Source: Hexactinellida sp. DTS-2022
Taxonomy: Eukaryota; Porifera; Hexactinellida
NCBI GenBank assembly: GCA_028753945.1
Contig: JAPNXP010000002.1
Location: 14,825,624-14,889,623, forward strand
DNA: 64,000 nucleotides
Direction of reading: 5' to 3'
Shown here: positions 12,201-22,057 of the stretch, in pieces
How positions within the stretch are numbered: the stretch's first letter is position 1
Layout: each line of letters begins with the position of its first letter
Program-made: the position numbers and the translations under genes
Notes under the pieces: model-generated
Seen by the model: the letters and a program-made list of their open reading frames with translations, nothing else
Database searches by the model: none
Told to the model about the DNA's origin: nothing

Positions 12201-15200
12201 TTAGTATTAACGAGTCTACTTTGTATGTTACTGGCTGGTTCATGTTGCACAAAACTTGTTGAATTAAAAACCTGAAATAGTACATGCGCGCTGAATACGT
12301 AGTTAAACTAAATTGTCACTCAATCAAAAATGAACGGACATTTACAACAACCTGTGAATGTTACCGTTATTCATAAGTAACTAAGCATGACTGACTCGAT
12401 TTAGATTCTTGTTGTCAAAACGAATCGATTAAATTAAACTTTATTATACGTCTATCTTTCTTAGTTTTCTCGAACAATTAAACACAACTGGCACATACAC
12501 TCTTTAATCAATTCTTTTGTGTACTAGATTATAGTAGTTTATGATTATTTTTCATTAATTTAGTAGTAAATAATTTCTACTCGGAATTATGCCATTGATT
12601 AAATTGCAATCTTTCAAAATATATGTCTACGTAAACTCAAGATTTTCTTAAAACTAAATATTTTGTGCCTCGCAAAGGCATCGAACACGGGTAGGACCAG
12701 ATGGTGAATTGCATATTTTTAAAACCTCTTTCCACAACCTTTTAAATCTCAGATAATTTAAATCCCAATTCCATAGATATCTACCTGGTTGAGCTATACG
12801 CGCACCAGACAAACGAAGCTCTCAAGTACACCAGCTCTAGGCTAGTCATCTACCCCACCCTCCAGATCCCAGTGGGCACTGTGGACCGCTTCAGGATATG
12901 CCACATCCTCCCCAACGGAACTTTCTACCTTCAGAGAGACAGCGCAGAGTCCACACTCAACTCAATTTCCTCGGAACTGGCTGCCTACTCGAATAGAATA
13001 CAACTGGGCATGAAAGCTGAGGATTTACAGCCTGGGTTACCGTGCGCGGTTAAATTCTATCAGGACAACAATTGGTACCGTGGTAAGGTGCTACGCGCTC
13101 CACAACAACAACATGTTGAAATACAATTTGTTGATTACGGTAACGATGACGTAGTATCTATACACACCTTGATATCAATTCCAGATGCGCACTTAACGCT
13201 GCCAATCCAGGCAATACAAGCAATGCTACAGTCTAACATCGATCTAGCAGTTAAACCCTCCATCAAGGGTCTAGAGAACTTCCAAGCTAAAACACATGAA
13301 CAAGTTCTCAAAGTTAATATTGTTTCTAAGAACACTGATTTGCACATAGTGAAGCTGTTCTTCTCAAACGACGAAGAAATATTTATGAGCGGACCTGAGT
13401 CTCACCCGCCTGGGTTTAGGAAAGGCCGCCCGGGGGAAGAGAATTCCTCGGGGAATGAGTCCTCTAGGTTCGGCGGCCGGTCAGAGAATGCGAGACTTAG
13501 CAGCGCTCCCTCTGCCAGAGACAGGGAAGACGAGGGAGGTCAGAGGGGCGAGCGAAGTGAGGGCGGTAGGAACAGGGAGGGGGGGTACGGACGGAAATTT
13601 GATAGAGAAGGTGGATACGAGGGCAGAAATGATAGGAGAGAAGGCGGCTTTAGTGGCAGGTCTGAAAGGAAGGAAGGTGGTTATGGTGGCAGAAGTGATA
13701 GGGAAGGTGGATCTGGTGAGAGATCAGAAAGGAAAGAAGGTGGATTTGGTGGCAGGTCTGACAAAAGGGAAGGCGGCTTTAGTGGTAGAAATGAAAGGGA
13801 AGGCGGATTTAGTGGCAGAAATGAGAGACGAGAAGGTGGATACGGTGACAGGCCTGAGAGAGAGGGAAGTTTCAAAGGTAGGTCGGACCGGGGAGAGGGC
13901 GGGTACAGAGAGAGAGACGATAGGGAAGACAGAAACCAGCGCGGAGACCGGAAATTTGAGCCTAAAGAGCGAGGTGAGAGAAATTACGGCGAGAGGAAAG
14001 AACGAAACTTCGGTGATAGAAACAATCGGCCGAATACCACAGACCAGGGAGAAAGGAGAGAGCGTAGCGAGGGCTGGAACCGTTCTGGGGGCGGCGAGAA
14101 GAGCGGGAAATTCGGTGATCAGGACAAAGCTGATAAGTCAGCTGATGCCTGGAAGGGATCTGAGGACATTCGACTTAAGGATGTGCTTGGCACTGAAGGC
14201 TGGGCTAAGAATGCAGAGTCGAAACCTGAAACTGTCCATTGGGACACTAAACCTGAAGCCAGGCCTACTGACTCCTTCATTGAGGAGCGGTTGGTTATCA
14301 ATCAGGCTTATGAAGTCTATATTTCGTACATAGTCTCGTCAAAGGAATTCTACTGCTCACTAACTCACAAATCTGACAACCTCGAAGCAGTAATGAAGAA
14401 GCTTTCTAATTTGGGCGCCGCTAAGTCTCTAACAGCTGTAACTGGTGATGCAGCGCAGCCTGGCAAAGCCGTTGTGTGTTTATTCTCCGAGGACAACTGT
14501 CTGTACAGAGCCAAGGTGCTGGGTCCCCCTGAGGCCGGGAGCGTTCAAGTTCAGTACGTGGACTACGGGAACTCTGAGAAAGCAACGGTTGCTAATTTGA
14601 AGACAATACCAACTGAATTACTGGAACTTCCGTCCCAGGCCATTCCCTGTATGCTGCCGCAAGAAGTGGAGAAGTTCAGAGAAAATATAGAAACGCACGA
14701 ATCTGTCAAAATAAAAGTGACGAATGTCGACGGAGAGAAGACTACCGTTGACATCTTCACGACTGATGGAAAGATCATATACAAAATGAAGCCTTCTCCA
14801 GTCGGAAAAAAGATGGAGGTATATTTTTCTCACGTGATATCACCCTACGAGTTCTACTGCCAGAGCACTAATACAACCACGCTCGACACGATTATCAAGC
14901 TGCTCGCTGAATTCACAAACACTACTCCGTTAGGCCGCCACGAAATGAAGCCGGGGCAAATGTGTTTAGGCGTATTTTCACTGGACTCTTCTCTGTATAG
15001 AAGCATCATAATACAGATCATAGACCCTAAGTCTAAGGTGCTAGTTCAGTTTATGGATTATGGAAATTCAGAAGAGATACATCCTTCAAAGATCTATCAA
15101 ATGCCTTCTAATATATCTTCGTTTCCCACTCAAGCTTACAAGTGTGCGGTTGTGCATCCTACCTATAAAATAGCTGAGGGAAAGGTAGCTCAGTTTGTAA

Positions 15201-18200
15201 TGGAAATGAATGCGAATGACAAAGTAGTGATTGATGTGAAGGAAGCTGCTCTCAATCAATACCTGCTGGTAGAGATTCTGGACACTTCTGGTAAACCGAT
15301 TCCACTTCCTTTTGCCGTTCCAACTTCAGCCTCGATTGCTGACCCTCCCATTTATCCGCCCGGCGCTGGGATCAAATGCGGAATCTCACACGTTGCTAAT
15401 CCATCCGAGTTCTATTGCCAGAGCTTATCTATCATAAACACGCTTGAACAGCTGATGAATAACATAGATAAAGACGTCAGGAATAATCTGTTGGCTAAGT
15501 TAAAATCTTACGGAGTGGGTAACCAATGCATTGCTCAGTTCTCGGTTGACAGCGGTTGGTATCGCGGGGTAATAGTCAATCAAGTGGACGCTCATTCGTA
15601 TCAGGTTCTATTTATAGACTATGGAAATAGCGAGGCCGTTTCTAACAAGAATATGTACAGTCCTAAACCAGATTACCTCGCTATCCCGCCCTGCGCATTC
15701 CAATGTTCCACCGTCGTTGATAGGCCGATAGATGGCTGGAATGAGGAGATAATTAATGAATTTAGTAGCAAAATTATAAACGATTCTGTAATAATTCAAG
15801 TTATAGAAGTAACAGCTGACACGAAGTACAAGGTGAAACTTTTGGATGAATTCGGAATTGAAGAAATAACCTTGCCTGAAATCAAGCCTGCCCCAGTGAC
15901 TCAAGAGATTGAGAAATATGATCCGATTCCTGTACCAGAAAACCCTATCAACATTTATATCTCTTCCATCAACTCAGTTCACTTGTTTTACGTCCAACAG
16001 TCAAACTGTGAAGAAAACCTAGCCGCATTAATGGATAAGCTAAACCAAGTGTGCACCAGTGGTTCTTGTAGCACTCCCAATAACTTGTTTGTGGGTATGA
16101 TCTGTTTCGCGAAGTTCTCTGACGGAGTGTGGTACCGATCGCGAATAGTTGAGGTCACAGCTGATCAAGTTATGGTAAACTACATTGACTACGGAAACTC
16201 AGAGTTAGTCTCCAAGACGGATGTATTGAGTATAAACAAGGATTTGTTACAAATGCCGTTCGCACTGCCCTGTAGATTCGCAGGGGGCTACGGCATCAAA
16301 TCGACAGCTGAGATCGAGGCTAAGTTTGCCGAGTACGCGGCTGACCCGCTAGAACTGTGTGTGGTGGGGAAGGGGTTCGATGGGATATTCGAGTGTCGGT
16401 TGAACACTCAGGTGGATTCAACAGATGACCCTGTGGATATTGGCAATGAGCTAGCCGAGCTTATTTCCGAGGAAGCGAGATGTGACGAGATTATTAGCTA
16501 CTGCGAGCGGGCAGCTACTGGCCTCACGCAACAAGCATTAGCGGCCGCAGTCTCTGTACTATCCGAGCCTCGAAGCCACCACTTCCAAAGGAGCTGTCTC
16601 CCTATAGCCTCAAAGCACAATGTGTACCTGACACAGACCGACGCACAGCTGGGACTCCTGTACATACAGCTGTCTGAGTCTGAGGTCGCCATACAGGCGC
16701 TGATGCAGGCTGTAACTCAGTTCTGTGCCGACACTAACAATCTCGTTAGACCGGATCGATACCGCGTAGGGACACCCTGTCTCACGAAATTCACAGAAGA
16801 CAATGTGTGGTACCGCGCCGAGGTCACGGAAACCTTTCTGGAATTCGATCATGTGAAAGTTCTGTTCGTAGACTACGGCAATACTCAGGTCTCTCACTTG
16901 GACTCAGTCGTTATAATATCTCCAGACCTCCTCAAGGTGCCTGCACTTAGCTACATATGCAAACTGGATGCTTGCTACCTGATCCCAGAAGGATTCGATA
17001 TATCTGCTACCCTGTCTGGCTATGAGATGGAGAGTTTGCTGGAAATAGAAGTGACGCAGGTTGAGTCGTGTGTGCACTCCGTTAAGCTAACCGACCCGTC
17101 CGCAGAGGAGAGTCAGGATATCGGAGAGGCGATTAGCAACGAAGTCCCATTTGAAACGAAGCAAACTCTGCTTTCTGACAAGGAGACTAGTTTCGTTAAC
17201 AAGCTCGTGGATGATTTGATACGCAACGTAATTACCAATCTAGATGCTGAGAAAACGCATAGGGAAACCTCATTACTCTTGGATAGGTACGTGAATGAGT
17301 ACGTGGAATGCATTATACAAACATCTCAAAAGAAACTAGAATTGGAAGTGGACACCGCGATCGGCCAGCTGGTTAATGACGTCATCAGCACATCCACCAA
17401 CCATGTGGTTCGCATACACCAAGGTTACAAAACACAGCCTTTGGCACAAAACACGAAGATAAGTGTCAATCTGTCTCACATTGTGTCTACACAGTGTTTC
17501 TACGTGCAGGTGCTCTCCCAGGCAGTGGATCTGTTCCAGGTTACCGAAGAAGTAGAGAGCTATTGCTCCGACTCGGCTAACACGGCTGCGCTTAACTGTG
17601 TGGAGGTGGACCTCCCAGTGCTGGCTGTATTCTCGCAGGACAGCGCTTGGTATCGCGGAATAGTTACAGCTGTCTGTGAGGCTCAGAACACTTTCAAAAT
17701 CCTATTTGTTGATTTTGGGAATTCGGATGATGTCCCCGGGAGCCTTATCTGCCACCTGCCAGACCAGCTGTTGTCGCAGCTCAGCTTCAGCTACCAGTGC
17801 CGCTTGTCCGGCGAATACAAACTCAAAGACGATGCGAACTCCATTGCCAAGTTCACAGAGCTGACTGAAATGAAGACCGACCTTTTGATGGAAGTGATTG
17901 GCTTATCTGAAGGTGTGTACGAAGTGCGGCTTTTCGAGGGTTCCGAAGGAGAGGTGGGCATCCTCATGAACACTCTCCCTTTCTTCTATCCCGATCCCAA
18001 TGACCCTCCTCACCCAGTGACGCTCACATGTTTCAACTCGCACCACTCTTTCTACTTACAAACTCAGCCCAACCAAAACTCGCTACAGGATCTACAAACG
18101 CAGATGCTAGACTACTGCAGCAGTAACTCTACAGGAACAGCTGTTCAGTTGGATCAGCTGTTGCCTGGGACTCTGGTTCTAGTCTTCCTCGAGTATTCGC

Positions 18201-20422
18201 AGTCTTGGAACCGCGCGAAGATACTAGCCAACTCAGAATTCAGTCAGGAGACACAAGTACAGCTGATTGACTACGGGTCTGTCCTCTTGGTCTGCACCTC
18301 CCAGATCCGTCTCCTCTGTCCCCGCTCCCCCATCACGACGCTCCCGCCCATAGCCTTCCACTGCAGACTGCCCGGGCACTACTGCATTCTACCGTGCGGC
18401 CCTGTCAGCGAGGAGTTCCTTAAGCCGAGAACAGCCACTGCTACCTTCAACGGACCCATCCCTCCTAACAACCAGTTCGAAGCAGAGGTATTCGACGGAG
18501 ACCAAAGGTTAGCTGTCTCCTTAGAGAAGCTGTCAGGCCCCTATAGGAAGTGGCAGTACGTATTTCCACCAGTCGACACCCTCAAGAATGTGTTCATATC
18601 CTCCATTGAGAATGTACTACGTTTCTTCGTGCAGGAATCGGGTAGCGAAGTTATAATATCCGACTTGATGGAGAAAGTTGCCAACTTCTGTCTGAACACG
18701 AATCCTCTCCCACTCGCGAAAGAGGACCTTAGCGAGGGCATGGCAGTGCTGGCTGTCTTCTCAGAAGACGGACAGTGGTACCGAAGTAGGATTGAGAAGA
18801 TAGATGAGGCTATACAGGTCTGCTTCGTGGACTACGGCAACACTGATAGAGTGCCCCTCAGCCAGATACGCCACGTACCATACGAGCTGCTTTGCGTGGC
18901 GCCGCTAGCCTACCCCTGCAGGTTCAACAGCGAGATCGGTCTCGTCTCGGGCCCAGAGATAGAGCTCAGCTTCCAGACTCTGCTAGGAGAAGTGGAACTT
19001 AATCTGAGAGTGCTGACTACTGCACAGGAACACATGGAAGTAGAGCTTTGCAAATTAACCGAACCCGACAAAGACATTGGAAAGTCGCTGTACTTTGAAA
19101 TACCGAAAGAGATCCGAACCAAACTGTTGGGAGATGTGAAAGAGAGCATATTCGATGGGAATACAGCTGAGAATTTAGACCAAACAGACTCAAGCGATAT
19201 AGTGTACAAGTTGGCCCTCCCTCCAATCAACAGCACCATCAAAGGAGTAGCATCCAACATAATATCTATAAAAGACTTCTACATACAGGACAACGAAATT
19301 ACGTTGGACCTAGTCAGACTAGCACAGCTGACTCCGGCAACAGCTGATCTGATTGTTGCGCAACAATTAACTGTTGATGATATGGTGCTAGCAAAGTTCT
19401 CTGGAGACGAGGAGATATATCGCGGGAAGATAATAAGGATTGAAGACGCCTTAGTTAATGTGTTCTTTATTGACTACGGAAACTCTGATTCTGTCCCGAG
19501 AACAGACGTGTTTGAGATCCAGACCGCACAGAAGGCATTCCCCTGCTACGCCCTGCCTTGCTCTCTCGACTGTGAGCTCCCAGTCTCAGAGCTCACCACG
19601 GAGAAGCTAACAGAGGCACTGGAAGACAAAGACCTCGAGGTGCTCGTAAAGGCCCACTCGGGGGCCAACCGACTTCTGGTGGACATCCGACTGCAAGAGG
19701 GTGGGGAGTGCGTGTTGGATATTCTGAAGGCGCTGCTGAATAATGAGAAACCCGAGAGTGACCAGGACAAACCCGAGGTGGAGACGAGTCCCAAGAAGCT
19801 CAATACGCCTATAGACACACCTGTGATCAGCAACCATCCCACGCTGCCTTCTGACGTGGCCAGATTCCACGAGTTAGACTTAGAGACTGAAGACGGGAAC
19901 AAGTTCGAGGCTACTCTTACTCACAGCAACAACCTATCCTCCTTCTACCTTCAGAAGAAGAGCTCCGAGGACCAGGTTAACGAGCTGATGGAGAAGCTGC
20001 TCACCCACTGCGGCGGCACCAGCGACAGTCCGCCCACTAACGTGGTGCCCGGGATGGCGGTTATAGCTATGCTGGATGTGGACGGGGCTTGGTACCGCGG
20101 GCAGATCGTAGGGGAGAAGGAAGAAGTGTACTCTGTGTTCTCTGTCGACTATGGAAATATAGAGAGCATAACTTCAGACCAGATACTGCCCATCGCTCCT
20201 GAGTTCTTACAAGCGCCACTCGCTTATCCCTGCAAACTATATTTAGCAAACGACACGGCTCTACCTGAGAACGCATTCGACACTTTCGCTTATCTTATGG
20301 AAGATGCCAGCTGTCAAGTGGAAGTGATGGGTGTGGAGGACAATACGCTAGAAGTTAGAATAACTGTGAATGAAGGAGACGTATTTACTCAGCTATTCGA
20401 GTCATCCAGTCACAAACCTTAG
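233..20422 (+). CDS. giant multi-Tudor-domain protein, 14 visible exons, 5' end missing
   Basis: Exons joined by eye: 233-417, 828-1065, 1318-1635, 2343-2618, 3275-3483, 3793-4063, 5799-5974, 6739-6943, 7067-7329, 7857-8089, 8288-8533, 9157-9469, 10041-10341, 12777-20422. Every junction is GT-AG, phases match, and the sum is a whole number of codons (about 3,625 residues). The repeated unit is an extended Tudor domain with WYRxxV followed by VDYGN. Five complete copies are split over exons 2-13 and eleven lie in the last exon; exon 1 carries the end of another. Tudor domains bind symmetrically dimethylated arginines, chiefly on PIWI proteins, and organise germ granules and the piRNA pathway. 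Two copies look degenerate: YIDIA at exons 2/3, and WNRAK with IDYGS near 18.2 kb. An Arg/Gly-rich tract separates the first and second domains of the last exon. Since exon 1 starts mid-domain, more exons lie upstream. Drosophila Tudor has 11 domains and TDRD6 about 7, so this copy number is exceptional. Confidence 0.93.
474..671. mobile_element. TIR element in Tudor intron 1
   Basis: The left end CAGGTCTCAAAAAATT and the right end, read on the other strand as CAGGCCTCAAAAATTAGG, form imperfect terminal inverted repeats about 35 bases long. The right arm also carries the internal words CATACG and ATGG shared with the left arm. It has no coding capacity, and target duplications are not clear. 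Probably a non-autonomous DNA transposon. Confidence 0.45.
1127..1275. mobile_element. degenerate MITE, 'TTATTATGAAC' family, in Tudor intron 2
   Basis: The sequence shares internal words (TTATTATGAA, GAACAAG, TTCGCTTATTATGAA) with better-preserved copies at about 41226-41412 and 62950-63090. The ends are eroded. Confidence 0.35.
2749..2900. mobile_element. possible hAT-like fragment in Tudor intron 4
   Basis: CAGGGGTCTTCAAACCGTGGCTCGCGACCC resembles a hAT terminal repeat, which typically starts CAGGGGT. About 140 bases on, GAGGGTTGCGAAAAG could be an eroded inner part of the opposite end. No target duplication was found. Confidence 0.3.
3634..3763. mobile_element. pogo/Tigger-like MITE in Tudor intron 5
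   Basis: A 130-base element with ends CAGTAGATTCTCGTTG and (reverse) CAGTGGACTCTCGTTAATACC, flanked by TA as in the Tc1/mariner/pogo superfamily. It fills nearly half of the 309-base intron. Same family as copies at about 8577, 21011, 21647 and 54193. Confidence 0.7.
4121..4236. mobile_element. short TIR repeat, 'ATATCGGCCAACACC' family
   Basis: The left end CTTATATATCGGCCAACACC and the right end GGTGTTGGCCAATTTATAA are near-perfect inverted repeats around an AT-rich core. Other copies lie at 6199-6313, 51811-51912 and 55211-55331. A foldback MITE of about 115 bases. Confidence 0.65.
4439..5653 (-). CDS. NHL-repeat protein with N-terminal coiled coil, nested in a Tudor intron
   Basis: An uninterrupted 404-codon frame lies wholly inside the Tudor intron 4064-5798, on the opposite strand. 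Residues about 18-125 are helical and rich in Leu/Glu/Arg, a probable coiled coil like the B-box C-terminal part of TRIM proteins. Residues about 150-404 contain consecutive NHL-type units (LKRPRGIAVHNGSLFVADR, NNPWGVAAFGDSIYVTD, LNARGLFANEQAVYVCDQ). Six such units form a beta-propeller that binds RNA or protein in TRIM-NHL proteins. There is no RING or B-box, so ubiquitin ligase activity is not expected from this chain. Start chosen at the first Met (MATRNAPMEDPG). Intronless and nested, it may be a retrogene. The family call is firm; the target is unknown. Confidence 0.85.
   Translation of the reverse strand: MATRNAPMEDPGVIICGDFEVQISRIRREVLELFELLHSSLDDKKELLLGELTRLTALNERNRDADQAIRQLEAAMESISLTISSNLLRDKKEHYSASIRADIAEYRTSIVEIAQVAAMGPRYNNHKFEEAIQSIHLLSAKPYKALLTGGPRVLREGANLKRPRGIAVHNGSLFVADRFSNCVKVFSVDGRFCRLVGEGRNMLNNPWGVAAFGDSIYVTDVGHAQVSKYRISGEFVVKSGVRGQREGEFLNARGLFANEQAVYVCDQGNNRVQVLTQGLVFSSAITNGELKSPVDVVVKGRQVIVLLLNENKILLFSMEGELVRTVKLDEEHYRKESYFFAVNTAGYLVSSRLDGCIKAFSREGKFKQEIGKGYANDCYGVSNIGEGIVCVANASEHGCIQIYD
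5998..6197. mobile_element. MITE with internal tandem repeat in Tudor intron 7
   Basis: The ends CAGTGGATGCCGGTTATA and (reverse) CAGTAGATGTCGGATATAAG are inverted repeats flanked by TA. The middle (about 6042-6193) is a tandem array alternating CATGTTCTTATAACCGA and CATGTTCTTATATCCGA. The array words match the element's own right arm, so the satellite grew from the terminal repeat. Confidence 0.7.
6199..6313. mobile_element. short TIR repeat, 'ATATCGGCCAACACC' family
   Basis: Left end TATATCGACCAACACCTTTT, right end GAGGTGTTGGCCGATATATAA. Same family as 4121-4236. It abuts the MITE at 5998-6197 in the same intron. Confidence 0.6.
7352..7490. repeat. tandem repeat from a pogo-like end in Tudor intron 9
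   Basis: The array begins CAGTAGTGACCTATTAGCGG, which resembles a MITE end. It then repeats CCTAATAGCGACCTAATAGCACAAT, about 26 bases per unit, four to five times. Confidence 0.75.
7582..7848. repeat. 26-27 base minisatellite in Tudor intron 9
   Basis: About ten copies of a unit close to TTATGTGTGATATTATAACTGCC run up to the acceptor of the next Tudor exon. The last bases before the acceptor (TATAATCAGCAG) belong to or abut the array, so repeat-number change here sits next to a splice site. Confidence 0.8.
8577..9105. mobile_element. pogo/Tigger-like element, long form, in Tudor intron 11
   Basis: The left end CAGTGGACTCTCGGTAATACG and the right end (reverse) CTCTAGTTTATTAATACGAAC, with internal GACGG/CGAAGGTTCC words, match the family at 3634 and 54193. 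The 530-base span is longer than the usual 130-160 bases and encodes no transposase, so it probably contains a secondary insertion. Confidence 0.5.
10417..10557. mobile_element. 'GTTATAACGAA' family MITE in Tudor intron 13
   Basis: Ends CAGTGAACTCCCGTTATAACG and (reverse) CAGTCAACTCTCGTTATAACG. Internal words TCCGCTTATAACGAATATCC are shared with copies at 21779, 36019, 54807 and 60895. A fragment of the same family lies just upstream at about 10360-10392. Confidence 0.75.
11370..12230. mobile_element. eroded pogo-like MITE remnants in Tudor intron 13
   Basis: Two remnants are visible: CAGTCGACTCTCGTTAGTAGG at about 11370-11450, and a degenerate copy at about 12080-12226 (GTTAATACGAACAC to GTATTAACGAGTCTAC). 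The remainder of this 2.4 kb intron is AT-rich with nothing else I recognise. Confidence 0.4.
13480..14115 (+). repeat. in-frame Arg/Gly-rich repeat tract inside the Tudor protein
   Basis: About 210 codons of the last Tudor exon encode imperfect units built around GGR, SGR and EGG, such as REGGFSGRNER. The reading frame is dominated by Gly, Arg, Glu, Ser and Asp with scattered Tyr/Phe, and is predicted to be disordered. DNA periodicity is visible (repeated ggtggcag / gaaggcgg words), so the tract grew by tandem duplication. It lies between the first complete Tudor domain of this exon and the next one. GR/RG dipeptides of this kind are known substrates of arginine methyltransferases and are themselves ligands of Tudor domains. 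A long open shadow frame (13455-14333) results from the repeat and is not a gene. Confidence 0.85.
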
Positions 20423-20759
20423 TGTGGCTTTTGTTTCTTAGATTTAATAGATAACCTCCCTTAATTGTAGTCCAATTAGTCATCGGATTGTATGCTCTGA
20501 ACAGGAATAAAGAGAAAGGGTTTTGTCATATGTCAATTGTACTTTCTATTTTTCTATTTAGGATCTTTAGATTTATTATTGATTATTTTAGTTAAATGTA
20601 ATTTAAATCTGTTCTCTTTTCTGTATGAGATCTGAGTGTATTGTTTCCTGTGTAGTTATATTCATTACGTGTATTAAATCAGTTCAATAATAATATATAC
20701 TCCGGTGCCAGCAATTCCAGTCATTTTGTTTCGAGACAGTAATTTCGAATTATTTAAAG

Positions 20760-20928
20760 AGCATCCTTATACGTATGTAGACGGTCTATAAAAGCCCATA
20801 CAAATAAGCCAAAAATTTGTAGACCGTCTATAAATTCTGTAGACCAAAAGCCCTGCCGTCTATGGGTAATACTAATTTATATGTAAGAAAACCTGGTCTA
20901 GAAATAGACCGCTACATTATAAGTGCTT
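20760..20928. repeat. dispersed 'TAGACCGTCTATAAA' repeat, copy 1
   Basis: GAGCATCCTTATACG... followed by GTAGACGGTCTATAAAAGCCC and TGTAGACCGTCTATAAATTC, ending GGTCTAGAAATAGACCG. A second copy, over 80 percent alike by eye, lies at 55491-55665. Internal inverted repeats of the AGACCGTCT word suggest a foldback element. Confidence 0.65.
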
Positions 20929-21010
20929 TCTAATTATTTAAAGGATGTTCATTACGTGCTACGGGTATTTTCACAGCTTATATAATTCAAACATATTTAT
21001 TGCAACTTTT

Positions 21011-21171
21011 ACAGTAGACTCTAATAGGAACACTAGATGCCGTCGAAATTAGTTGAAATTCGTATTAACCGGGTCAAAATGCATTGTTAGCTAGGGGAAT
21101 TATTCGTTGTAATATTTCTTATCCGATATTTCGCCTTATCCGGACTGTCTACTAACGAGAGTACTGTACTA
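21011..21171. mobile_element. pogo/Tigger-like MITE
   Basis: Ends CAGTAGACTCTAATAGGAACAC and (reverse) CAGTACTCTCGTTAGTAGAC, with the family's internal words TAGGGGAATT and CCGTCGAAAT. A more broken relative follows at about 21647-21745 (CAGTAGACTCTCGTTAGTC). Confidence 0.6.
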
Positions 21172-21778
21172 TATGGTTAGGTAGACACAATTATATTTAA
21201 TGAATGGAATTGCTGTACTGTGAACTTATAAAATCCCTCTGATAAAGCTTAAATAATTCCGAATATAAATCAACCGGAATCACCCAATACTTCTAAACAT
21301 TTGAAACAATGATGCTCTACGTCAAGTCCTAGACTTATTGCAATCTTATTCCGATAAAATTCTTCAATAACATTGAGGCTTTACAAATAGAGAAACAAAC
21401 GTTCAAGACTCCATAATAAGAAATGAACTTAACTAATATTAATCCGAATTCTTTACTTCCAATTTAGTTGAATTGTCTATAGCTATTAACGAGAATTATT
21501 TGCTTTATCAGGCCGCTCTTAAACACTAATTAGAAAACTGTTTATTCAAATTAAACTATAATCATCATGCAATTATACAAGTGCATTTCTACAATGTATC
21601 AACTAGATGATTATTTGGGTTTTATAATTGTCATACTTGTATGGTACAGTAGACTCTCGTTAGTCTATACAAACGCATTTAAATGACTCCGGTTAATTCG
21701 AATCCCGGATAATAGGAACACATTTCGACGGTCCCCTGTCGAATATACCGTAATATAGCTTATTAAATAAATAGTATA

Positions 21779-21925
21779 CGTTGAACTCTCGTTATAACGA
21801 AGGGGACCTGTAAATTTCCGTTATAAGCGGATAATAATTAATGCATTTAGTGCTCTGGGGAAAATCTCATTTTGTTATAAGCGGTTATTCGTTATATCCG
21901 ACTTGGTTATAACGGGAGTTTACAG
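21779..21925. mobile_element. 'GTTATAACGAA' family MITE
   Basis: The left end GTTGAACTCTCGTTATAACGA and the right end (reverse) CTGTAAACTCCCGTTATAACC match the family at 10417, including the inner ATAAGCGGATAATAATTAATG block in inverse orientation. Confidence 0.7.
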
Positions 21926-22057
21926 TAGTTGAATAGATTGATCATAAATTTAATTACATTTTTGTTTACAAACAACTACAATAGTCTAACAATACAAACA
22001 AAGTACCAATAGCTCTTTAGCAACATATAATTAGGTAGAGTAGACAATCATTAGTTT

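Larger units (their letters stand above)
20423..22057. other. intergenic, AT-rich, filled with MITE copies
   Basis: No coding sequence is supported. AATAAA occurs soon after the Tudor stop (about 20507), a likely polyadenylation signal. The rest holds a dispersed repeat at 20760-20928 and MITEs at about 21011, 21647 and 21779. Confidence 0.6.

Noticed and set aside
13455..14333. 292-codon open frame in the second frame of the Tudor RG tract
   Set aside because: Open only because the repeat units lack stops in that frame; the Tudor frame continues through with conserved domains on both sides.
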